This document shows, one piece after another, positions 1 through 5,199 of a stretch of DNA of 5,618 bases (positions within the stretch are counted from its first letter, which is position 1; each line of letters starts with the position of its first letter). The stretch is from the NCBI GenBank assembly GCA_002450895.1, contig DKAR01000051.1:1597-7214 (forward strand). The letters are read 5' to 3'. Origin of the DNA: Proteobacteria bacterium UBA6921. GTDB lineage: Bacteria > Pseudomonadota > Gammaproteobacteria > SG8-11. The position numbers and the translations under genes are program-made. The notes beneath the pieces are model-generated. The model was not told the DNA's origin and did not search any database. It was given only the letters and a program-made list of their open reading frames with translations.

Positions 1-22
1 CGACCAGCTCGGCCATCTCTCC
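1..22 (-). tRNA. tRNA-Ser, 5' end only (cut by the window edge)
   Basis: The minus strand from base 22 down to base 1 reads GGAGAGATGGCCGAGCTGGT followed by CG. This looks like the start of a bacterial serine tRNA: a seven-base acceptor strand GGAGAGA, T at position 8, and the GCCGAG D-arm. The anticodon lies outside the window, so the isoacceptor cannot be read. Known context supports the call: in Pseudomonas and relatives a tRNA-Ser follows csrA on the same strand. Only about a quarter of the gene is visible, so another class II tRNA such as tRNA-Leu is not strictly excluded, although the leading GGAGAG favours serine. Confidence 0.72.
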
Positions 23-95
23 GGATCTACACGTACGTTGGCCCCTCAACGAATTCCGAGACACTGGCTGAATTGACCAGTCACGCGGGGCGGCT

Positions 96-123
96 ATTGT
101 CCCAAAATAATCTCGCGGTGCAA
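96..123 (-). promoter_or_regulatory. Possible sigma70 promoter for the tRNA-Ser gene
   Basis: On the minus strand a -35-like TTGCAC (123-118) and a -10-like GACAAT (101-96) are separated by 16 bases. A GC-rich stretch, GCCGCCCCGCG, follows directly and would act as the discriminator. GC-rich discriminators are typical of stable-RNA promoters under stringent control. Transcription would start near base 88, giving a leader of about 65 bases before the mature tRNA end. The -35 matches consensus at only three of six positions and the -10 at four of six, so this is a tentative call by eye. The csrA terminator just upstream means the tRNA does need its own promoter. Confidence 0.3.
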
Positions 124-149
124 AACTTTTTGTCCTTCGTTACGGACCC

Positions 150-180
150 AAAAACGACAAAAGGCACCGAAGTGCCCTTT
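150..180 (-). terminator. Rho-independent terminator of csrA
   Basis: On the minus strand the stem GGCAC-TTCG-GTGCC (176-163) has the very stable C(UUCG)G tetraloop. It extends outward by one G-U and three A-U pairs to a nine-base-pair stem, and is followed by TTTT, GTCG and TTTTT (162-150). It begins 24 bases after the csrA stop codon. The opposite strand lacks a good T tract after the stem, so it works mainly on minus-strand transcripts. It separates csrA from the tRNA-Ser gene. Confidence 0.87.
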
Positions 181-203
181 GCGGAATTCAAAACTCAATA
201 ACT

Positions 204-437
204 TCAGCTATGTTCTGGTGCCGTACTCTTGGTGGTATCAGTCGACGACTTGCTGGATCCACCGCCCTGCTCTTTCTCTCGCTGGATTCGTTCGTAGATT
301 TCTTCACGGTGAACGGAAATGTGTTTTGGGGCCTCCACTCCGATTCGAACCTGGTTGCCTTTGACGCCCAAGACAGTCACCGTCACATCATCGCCAATGA
401 CAAGTGTCTCGCCCACGCGTCTGGTCAGAATGAGCAT
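204..437 (-). CDS. csrA: Carbon storage regulator CsrA (RsmA), with extended C-terminal tail
   Basis: CsrA is a small dimeric RNA-binding protein that binds GGA motifs in mRNA leaders and changes translation or stability, controlling carbon metabolism, motility and biofilm genes. The first 56 or so residues are nearly the same as E. coli CsrA: MLILTRRVGETL at the start, VLGVKGNQVRIGV at 22-34 and SVHREEIYERIQ at 41-52. The RNA-contacting residues Leu4 and Arg44 are both present. The protein has 77 residues against about 61 in E. coli; the extra C-terminal part (from residue 57) is low-complexity, rich in Ser, Thr, Lys and Gly, and probably disordered. The start is fixed by a strong AAGGAG (449-444) six bases before ATG. 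It is preceded by a 276-base leader region with GGA motifs and followed by a strong terminator. Confidence 0.97.
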   Translation of the reverse strand: MLILTRRVGETLVIGDDVTVTVLGVKGNQVRIGVEAPKHISVHREEIYERIQREKEQGGGSSKSSTDTTKSTAPEHS

Positions 438-475
438 ACGTTTCTCCTTCGCACTAAGCTCCTAAAGGGTACGGC

Positions 476-488
476 GCGCCTGTGGCGC
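476..488 (-). promoter_or_regulatory. Short GC hairpin in the csrA leader
   Basis: The perfect inverted repeat GCGCC-ACA-GGCGC on the minus strand forms a five-base-pair all-GC hairpin with a three-base loop. Its downstream end lies 38 bases before the csrA start codon, upstream of the Shine-Dalgarno and of the single-stranded TTTAGGAGC segment. It has no T tract, so it is not a terminator. It may organise the csrA leader so that the downstream GGA motifs stay accessible; that role is inference. Confidence 0.4.
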
Positions 489-504
489 AACACTTGTATC
501 GGCA

Positions 505-535
505 GGTGTTTAGGAAACTTCATCCATGTAACACC
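505..535 (-). promoter_or_regulatory. Probable CsrA-binding hairpin in the csrA leader
   Basis: On the minus strand TTACATGGATGA (531-520) matches the CsrA SELEX consensus RUACARGGAUGU at nine of twelve positions, including the ACA and the GGAUG core. The inverted repeat GGTGTT (535-530) and AACACC (510-505) flanks it, so the GGA would sit in the 19-base loop of a six-base-pair hairpin, the presentation CsrA prefers. A competing inner pairing of GGA with TCC (515-513) is possible and would hide the motif. E. coli CsrA is known to repress its own translation through leader sites; autoregulation here is inferred by analogy. Confidence 0.5.
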
Positions 536-600
536 CGAGCGCTCCATCCGCCCGGACTCGTCCTCGACGATGCCTCCGATTCCCCTTCGTGGCCCGTGCT

Positions 601-619
601 CCCGCGACTACAGTCGGGG
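601..619 (-). promoter_or_regulatory. Stem-loop at the predicted 5' end of the csrA transcript
   Basis: The minus strand reads CCC-CGAC-TGTA-GTCG-C-GGG, giving a four-base-pair stem, a single bulged C and three further G-C pairs around a TGTA loop. If the promoter candidate at 656-628 is correct, this structure begins within two or three bases of the transcript start. A 5'-terminal stem-loop commonly protects an mRNA from 5'-dependent decay. No T tract follows, so it is not a terminator. Confidence 0.4.
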
Positions 620-627
620 AGGATTAC

Positions 628-656
628 AAGGTATCTCCTTTCCAGCTAATTGGCAA
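628..656 (-). promoter_or_regulatory. Possible sigma70 promoter for csrA
   Basis: On the minus strand TTGCCA (656-651) matches the -35 consensus at five of six positions. It is followed after exactly 17 bases by TACCTT (633-628), which keeps the key first T, second A and last T of the -10 element but has only three of six matches. Transcription would start near base 621, giving a leader of about 184 bases. csrA genes in other gammaproteobacteria have several promoters, some using stress sigma factors; I saw no convincing sigma-E type site here. Confidence 0.35.
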
Positions 657-687
657 TTTCTTACCAGAATCTGAAACATTGTGAAAC

Positions 688-715
688 AACCCGGCAGTCG
701 GAAGTCCAGCGGGTT
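688..715 (-). terminator. Weak terminator-like hairpin at the end of lysC
   Basis: The inverted repeat AACCCG (715-710) and CGGGTT (693-688) begins in the lysC stop codon. It has a 16-base loop holding a small GGA/TCC inner pairing, and is followed by only GTTTC. Stem and T tract are both weak, so it would terminate inefficiently and some lysC transcripts probably continue into csrA. Confidence 0.3.
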
Positions 716-1946
716 AGCGAGCCACCTCGGGCTTTTGCTCAAGTCCGAACGAGTCGTGGAGTGCCCGAACCCCTAGTTCAAGGTACTTTTCGTCGACCAC
801 CACGGAGATCTTGATTTCAGAGGTTGAGATCATCTGGATGTTGATCCCGTGATCAGCCAACGCCCGGAACATCTTGCTGGCGATTCCCGCGTGGGAACGC
901 ATTCCGACCCCAACCAACGAGACCTTGACGATCTTGTTGTCACCTTTGACTTCACGCGCCTTGAGCGTGTTTGAAATATTCTTAAGAATCCCCATCGCCT
1001 TATCAAAATCATTGCGATGCACAGTAAACGTGAAGTCGGTTGTTCCATCCGCCCCCACATTTTGCACGATCATATCGACTTCAATATTTGCTTCGCCGAT
1101 CGGCCCAAGAATTCGGTAGGCAACGCCCGGCTGGTCCGGTACGCCGACGATCGTCAGCTTCGCCTCATCGCGATTGAACGCGATGCCGGAAATGAGTGGC
1201 TGTTCCATTTGTGCATCCTCGTACGTAATGAGGGTCCCTGGACCCTCTACAAGACTTGATAAAACCCGGAGCGGTACGCTGTATTTCCCCGCGAATTCGA
1301 CGGAGCGAATCTGAAGGACCTTGGAGCCCAGACTCGCCATTTCGAGCATCTCTTCAAACGTGATGCGATCCAGCCGCCGCGCATTCGGAACCACGCGGGG
1401 ATCGGTGGAATAGACCCCATCGACATCAGTGTAAATCTGGCATTCATCGGCTTTTAGGGCAGCGGCCAAGGCGACGCCGGTGGTATCAGACCCGCCGCGA
1501 CCAAGCGTTGTGATATTTCCGTTCGCATCGACGCCCTGGAAACCAGCCACGATGACAACCTTTCCTTCATTCAAGTCACGTCGAACGCGCTCTTCATCGA
1601 TATCAAGAATCCGGGCTTTGGTATGCGCGTCGTCGGTCAGAATCCGAACCTGTGCGCCAGTGTAGGAACGGGCGGGGCAACCCAATTTGTTCAGCGTGAT
1701 GGCCAGCAGGGCGATAGTCACCTGCTCCCCCGTCGAAAGCAGTACGTCAACCTCGCGCTCATTCGGATGCGGGTCGATTTCCTTGGCCAAGCGCAGCAGG
1801 CGATCTGTTTCACCGCTCATCGCGGAAACAACGACCACGACGTCATGACCCTGGCCACGATGCTGAATGACTTTTCGGGCAACGTTGGTGATGCGTTCGA
1901 GGCTACCGACGGACGTACCGCCGTATTTTTGGACTATCAGCGCCAT
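714..1946 (-). CDS. lysC: Aspartate kinase (aspartokinase) LysC
   Basis: LysC phosphorylates L-aspartate with ATP, the first step towards lysine, diaminopimelate, methionine and threonine, in the cytoplasm. The 410-residue protein has the usual length of the monofunctional enzyme of Pseudomonas type. The amino-acid-kinase domain spans about 1-240, with KYGGTSVG at 7-14, STGE at 71-74, GRGGSDTT at 149-156 and the conserved ITFEEMLEMASLGSKVLQ at 195-212. Two ACT domains follow, from about 264 (LTIVGVPDQPGVAYRIL) and about 339 (IVKVSLVGVGMRSHAGIASK), which normally bind lysine or threonine for feedback inhibition. The start ATG is set by the conserved MALIVQKYGG; no clear Shine-Dalgarno precedes it (GTAAAAACGCCC). 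It lies between alaS and csrA, with a terminator-like hairpin upstream. An in-frame ATG at codon 247 has its own ribosome-binding site. Confidence 0.97.
   Translation of the reverse strand: MALIVQKYGGTSVGSLERITNVARKVIQHRGQGHDVVVVVSAMSGETDRLLRLAKEIDPHPNEREVDVLLSTGEQVTIALLAITLNKLGCPARSYTGAQVRILTDDAHTKARILDIDEERVRRDLNEGKVVIVAGFQGVDANGNITTLGRGGSDTTGVALAAALKADECQIYTDVDGVYSTDPRVVPNARRLDRITFEEMLEMASLGSKVLQIRSVEFAGKYSVPLRVLSSLVEGPGTLITYEDAQMEQPLISGIAFNRDEAKLTIVGVPDQPGVAYRILGPIGEANIEVDMIVQNVGADGTTDFTFTVHRNDFDKAMGILKNISNTLKAREVKGDNKIVKVSLVGVGMRSHAGIASKMFRALADHGINIQMISTSEIKISVVVDEKYLELGVRALHDSFGLEQKPEVAR
1206..1220 (-). promoter_or_regulatory. Possible internal translation start for a LysC beta subunit
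   Basis: Codon 247 of lysC is ATG (1208-1206). The minus strand just before it reads GAGGATGCACAAATG, placing GAGG (1220-1217) eight bases upstream, a better Shine-Dalgarno than at the main lysC start. Starting here gives a 164-residue protein, MEQPLISGIAF onward, made of the two ACT domains only. Bacillus and Corynebacterium aspartokinases are known alpha2-beta2 enzymes whose beta subunit starts at an internal in-frame codon at this domain boundary. Use of this start in the present organism is inferred. Confidence 0.42.
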
Positions 1947-1972
1947 GGGCGTTTTTACAGCTTGCTACGCGG

Positions 1973-2030
1973 AAAAAGGCGAGCATTAAACACCAACCCG
2001 CTCCGTTAATAAAGACCGGTACCGCTCGCC
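1973..2030 (-). terminator. Long-loop terminator or attenuator between alaS and lysC
   Basis: On the minus strand GGCGAGC (2030-2024) pairs perfectly with GCTCGCC (1984-1978), and TTTTT (1977-1973) follows at once. The seven-base-pair stem and T tract are those of a rho-independent terminator, but the 39-base loop is unusually long. It starts ten bases after the alaS stop codon and ends 26 bases before lysC. A second hairpin, GCCGG-GTAG-CCGGC (2048-2035), spans the alaS stop codon and has no T tract. The element could end alaS transcripts or act as an attenuator for lysC. Confidence 0.6.
1985..2013 (-). promoter_or_regulatory. Possible lysC promoter nested in the terminator loop
   Basis: Inside the loop of the alaS/lysC hairpin the minus strand has TTTATT (2013-2008), 17 bases, then TTTAAT (1990-1985). 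The -10 matches consensus at five of six positions and the -35 at three of six. Transcription would start within the downstream arm of the hairpin, so this transcript would lack the upstream arm and escape termination. The -35 is poor and the call is tentative. Confidence 0.3.
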
Positions 2031-2039
2031 AGAAGCCGG

Positions 2040-4646
2040 CTACCCGGCCAGCTTTTGCTCAACCCAGTGGGTGACGGAGCTTAGGGCGCCTTCAAGCCGG
2101 GAGGGATCCGTGCCGCCGGCCTGGGCCATATCGGGCCGGCCACCGCCTTTTCCACCCACCTGCTGGGCGACCATATTCACCAGTTCGCCCGCCTTGACCT
2201 TCGGATTAAAGTCGTTCGTCACTCCAGCCACCAGGCTGATTTTTCCGTCGCTCACCGCCGCCAGTACAACCGCGGCCGAACCCAGCTTGTTCTTCAACTG
2301 GTCCACCGTATCCCGCAAGGCCTTCGGGTCAGCGCCTTCGATCCGGGCAGCCACGACCTTGAGCCCCTTGATCTCGACGGCCTGGCGGGCCAAATCGGAG
2401 CCCTGACTGCTGGCGGCCTTGCCCTTCAATTGTTCGAGTTCTTTTTCGGTCTTTCGAATCCGATCAAGCAGCTGGCGTACTTTTTCTTCCACGGTGTCGC
2501 GCGTACCCTTCACGAGATCCGCAACGGAGGCCAATTGTGACTGCTGGTTCGCAATCCAATGCAAGGCATTGTCGCCAGTAACTGCTTCGATTCGACGCAC
2601 GCCTGCCGCGACTCCGCCTTCCGATACAATTTTGAATACGCCGATATCGCCGGTGCGACGCACGTGCGTACCACCGCAAAGCTCCGTCGAAAACTCTCCC
2701 ATCCGAAGGACGCGAACCTTCTCGCCGTATTTCTCACCGAATAGCGCCATGGCTCCGGTCGCCATCGCATCCTTGATCGGCATGACTGTCGCTTCCACCG
2801 CGTGATTGAGCCGAATGTTCCGGTTTACCAGGGCCTCGATCTCCGCCAACTGCTCCGGTTTAATAGGTTCAAAATGCGAAAAATCGAAGCGAAGCTTTTG
2901 ACCATCGACAAGCGAACCTTTTTGCGCCACGTGAGTTCCCAAAACCTGGCGCAACGCCGCATGAAGCAGATGTGTCGCCGAATGGTTATACGCGGTGCTG
3001 CCACGCAACTCGCTGTCGATTCGCGCTTCCACGACGCTACCGACCTGCAACTCGCCTTTCTTCAGAAGACCGTGATGACCGATAACATCGTTTCCATGTT
3101 TTTGAGTGTCGCTGACTTCAAATTCAACACCGTCGGCAATCAGCGTGCCGCGGTCACCCACCTGTCCCCCTGACTCCGCGTAAAAAGGCGTCTGATCCAG
3201 CACGACCATTCCGGCGTCGCCGGACTGCATTCGGGACACCGAATGCCCATCCTTGAAAATCGCCTTGACAGTTGCCCGGTCGGAATTTCTGTCGTAACCC
3301 GTGAAGCAAGTTGACCCTTCGACATCGATCGCCTGCGCATAGGTTACGCCGAACTGGCTTGCCGAACGTGCGCGTTCGCGTTGCGCGTCCATGGCCCGCT
3401 CAAAGCCCGCCATATCGACGCTCAATCCACGCGCGTTGGCGATGTCAGCGGTCAGGTCCACCGGAAAACCATAGGTGTCATACAACTTGAATACCGTGTC
3501 ACCGGAAATCACCTTGCCGCTCATCTTCGCGATATCTTCATCGAGGATGCGCATGCCGTGGGTCAACGTTTCGCCGAAACGTTCTTCTTCCTGCTTCAAA
3601 GCACGTTCGATGTGTTGTTGCCCCTGAGAAAGTTCGGGGTAGGCTTCACCCATTTCGCGCACCAGCGGCGCGACAACTTTATAAAAGAACGGCTCGCGCA
3701 ATCCCAGCTCGTAGCCGTGGCGCGCCGCGCGTCGAATGATGCGGCGCAAAACATAGCCGCGTCCTTCGTTCGACGGCGTCACACCATCCGCAATCAGGAA
3801 TGAGCATGCGCGAATATGATCTGCAATCACGCGCAGCGAGGCGTTCTTCGTGTCCTTCTGTCCAGCGAGCTGGGCGATGAAATCAATCAGGCGAACAAAC
3901 AGATCGATTTCGTAATTGCTGTGCACGCCTTGCATGACGGCCGCGAGTCGCTCAAGGCCCATGCCGGTATCGACGGACGGCTTCGGCAGCGGTTTCATCT
4001 GGCCATCGGCGGATCGGTCAAACTGCATGAACACCAGATTCCAGATTTCAATGTAGCGATCGCCATCGGCGTCCGGACTGCCCGGCGGGCCGCCCTTTAC
4101 GGCGGGACCGTGATCGTAAAAGATTTCCGTGCACGGTCCACAGGGACCGGTGTCCCCCATCGACCAGAAATTATCTTTCGCACCAATGCGTGAAAACCGG
4201 CTGGCGTCCACTTTGATTTCGTTCAGCCAGATATTCGCGGCGTCGTCGTCTTCCTCGTACACCGTGACCCAGAGTTTTTCTGGCGGCAACTTCAAAACAC
4301 CGGTCAAATATTCCCAGGCGTACTGAATCGCTTCACGTTTGAAATAGTCGCCAAAGCTGAAATTGCCGAGCATTTCAAAAAACGTGTGGTGCCTTGCCGT
4401 GTATCCGACATTCTCCAGGTCGTTGTGCTTTCCGCCCGCGCGTACACAGCGCTGGGAACTGACGGCACGCGAATACGAACGCTTTTCCAATCCAAGAAAG
4501 ACATCTTTGAATTGAACCATGCCGGCGTTGGTGAACAACAACGTCGGATCATTGCCGGGCACCAAAGGGCTTGAAGGAACGACTTCGTGGCCGTTTTTTC
4601 GGAAATATTCGAGGAACGACTTTCGGAGATCTGCGCTGCTGGTCAT
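2040..4646 (-). CDS. alaS: Alanyl-tRNA synthetase AlaRS
   Basis: AlaRS charges tRNA-Ala with alanine and removes mischarged serine or glycine. The 868-residue protein, close to the 876 of E. coli, is complete. The class II catalytic domain carries PLVPGNDPTLLFTNAGM at 27-43, motif 2 within FFEMLGNFSFGDYF at 89-102 and motif 3 GMGLERLA at 228-235. The editing domain has its full zinc-binding set: His555 and His559 in NHSATH, Cys657 and His661 in CGGTH. A coiled-coil-like stretch at about 715-745 leads to the C-Ala domain with the glycine-rich GGKGGGRPDMAQAGG at 831-845. The frame stays open 100 codons upstream, but that part overlaps recX and is not AlaRS-like, so I start at MTSSADLRKSFLEYF, which aligns with E. 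coli MSKSTAEIRQAFLDFF. No good Shine-Dalgarno precedes this ATG and no convincing promoter is visible in the 76-base gap after recX, so read-through from recA-recX is likely. Confidence 0.96.
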   Translation of the reverse strand: MTSSADLRKSFLEYFRKNGHEVVPSSPLVPGNDPTLLFTNAGMVQFKDVFLGLEKRSYSRAVSSQRCVRAGGKHNDLENVGYTARHHTFFEMLGNFSFGDYFKREAIQYAWEYLTGVLKLPPEKLWVTVYEEDDDAANIWLNEIKVDASRFSRIGAKDNFWSMGDTGPCGPCTEIFYDHGPAVKGGPPGSPDADGDRYIEIWNLVFMQFDRSADGQMKPLPKPSVDTGMGLERLAAVMQGVHSNYEIDLFVRLIDFIAQLAGQKDTKNASLRVIADHIRACSFLIADGVTPSNEGRGYVLRRIIRRAARHGYELGLREPFFYKVVAPLVREMGEAYPELSQGQQHIERALKQEEERFGETLTHGMRILDEDIAKMSGKVISGDTVFKLYDTYGFPVDLTADIANARGLSVDMAGFERAMDAQRERARSASQFGVTYAQAIDVEGSTCFTGYDRNSDRATVKAIFKDGHSVSRMQSGDAGMVVLDQTPFYAESGGQVGDRGTLIADGVEFEVSDTQKHGNDVIGHHGLLKKGELQVGSVVEARIDSELRGSTAYNHSATHLLHAALRQVLGTHVAQKGSLVDGQKLRFDFSHFEPIKPEQLAEIEALVNRNIRLNHAVEATVMPIKDAMATGAMALFGEKYGEKVRVLRMGEFSTELCGGTHVRRTGDIGVFKIVSEGGVAAGVRRIEAVTGDNALHWIANQQSQLASVADLVKGTRDTVEEKVRQLLDRIRKTEKELEQLKGKAASSQGSDLARQAVEIKGLKVVAARIEGADPKALRDTVDQLKNKLGSAAVVLAAVSDGKISLVAGVTNDFNPKVKAGELVNMVAQQVGGKGGGRPDMAQAGGTDPSRLEGALSSVTHWVEQKLAG

Positions 4647-4722
4647 ACGTGAATTTGGAAACCCTATCTCAACAAATAAAATTGCGTGCTGCGGTGGCGG
4701 CGAGTGAATCTGATTTCCGCCG

Positions 4723-5199
4723 TCAGAACTCTTCTTCCCCGCGCAAGGCGGACCGCACCTGTTCATGCGAAAAACCGCGTTGCAGGAGAAATCGCGCCTG
4801 ACGCGCCCGCTCTTCTGCAGAACTGGGTAAGCTCTCACCAAACTTCTTGCGCCGAACCTGCGCGACCCGGCGCCGCGCCGCATCGCGGATGTCGCGCAAA
4901 GCCGATGTCGCCACGTCGGCGTCGACTCCGCGCATGCGCAGTTCAAGCTCTATGCGCGCTGCGCCATAACCTTTCGCCGCTCGGCCACGAACATAACTTT
5001 CTGCAAAGCGGGAATCGCTTTGCAGTCCGCGCTGCTGCAACTCAGCAAGTGCGTCCGCTATCAGCGCGGTATCAAATCCCTTCTTTGCCAGCTTGGTCGT
5101 TAATTCGCCGGCACTGTGTTCCCGTCGCGCAAGCATTGACACGGCAGCTTGCGCGGCTTCTTTTACCGTCAACTCAGTCGTCTGTCTCGGCGCCATCAT
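4723..5199 (-). CDS. recX: Regulatory protein RecX
   Basis: RecX binds RecA filaments and modulates, usually inhibits, their growth and activity. The 158-residue protein is all-helical and fits the three tandem three-helix repeats of the family: repeat 1 at about 15-65 (MLARREHSAGELTTKLAKKG, then LAELQQRGLQSDSRFAESYV), repeat 2 at about 70-110 (GYGAARIELELRMRGVDADV) and repeat 3 at about 117-158 (ARQARFLLQRGFSHEQV). I start at the first of two adjacent ATG codons (5199); GGCGG lies six bases upstream, a weak Shine-Dalgarno. This start is inside recA, overlapping it by 26 bases in another frame, so recX is probably translated by coupling to recA. The second ATG (5196), or a TTG just beyond the recA stop, are alternatives. 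The frame extends 13 codons further upstream without family resemblance. Confidence 0.9.
   Translation of the reverse strand: MMAPRQTTELTVKEAAQAAVSMLARREHSAGELTTKLAKKGFDTALIADALAELQQRGLQSDSRFAESYVRGRAAKGYGAARIELELRMRGVDADVATSALRDIRDAARRRVAQVRRKKFGESLPSSAEERARQARFLLQRGFSHEQVRSALRGEEEF

Noticed and set aside
425..547. A 40-codon upstream reading frame on the minus strand overlapping the csrA start, beginning ATGGAGCGC.
   Set aside because: It has no ribosome-binding site, uses several codons rare in the neighbouring genes (AGG, AGA, ATA) and resembles nothing I know. A five-codon frame MDEVS at 527-510 was also set aside for lack of a ribosome-binding site.
538..600. Possible small RNA or ribozyme in the csrA leader, suggested by GGACGAGTCC and CGTCGAGGACG.
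   Set aside because: The hammerhead core sequences (CUGAUGA and GAAA) are absent and the short self-complementary pieces compete with one another; nothing supports a separate RNA gene.
210..674. A 154-codon plus-strand frame antisense to csrA and its leader.
   Set aside because: It is the shadow of csrA in its first half, lacks a ribosome-binding site and gives no recognisable protein.
4694..4722. Inverted repeat GGCGG and CCGCC just after recX, considered as a terminator.
   Set aside because: The stem is only five base pairs with a 16-base loop, and the nearest T-rich stretch is about 15 bases further downstream, so it does not fit a rho-independent terminator.
4647..4946. A 100-residue N-terminal extension of AlaRS in the same open frame.
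   Set aside because: The extension overlaps recX, has no AlaRS family resemblance and is rich in Cys and Arg as expected of a shadow frame. The conserved AlaRS start aligns with the ATG at 4646.
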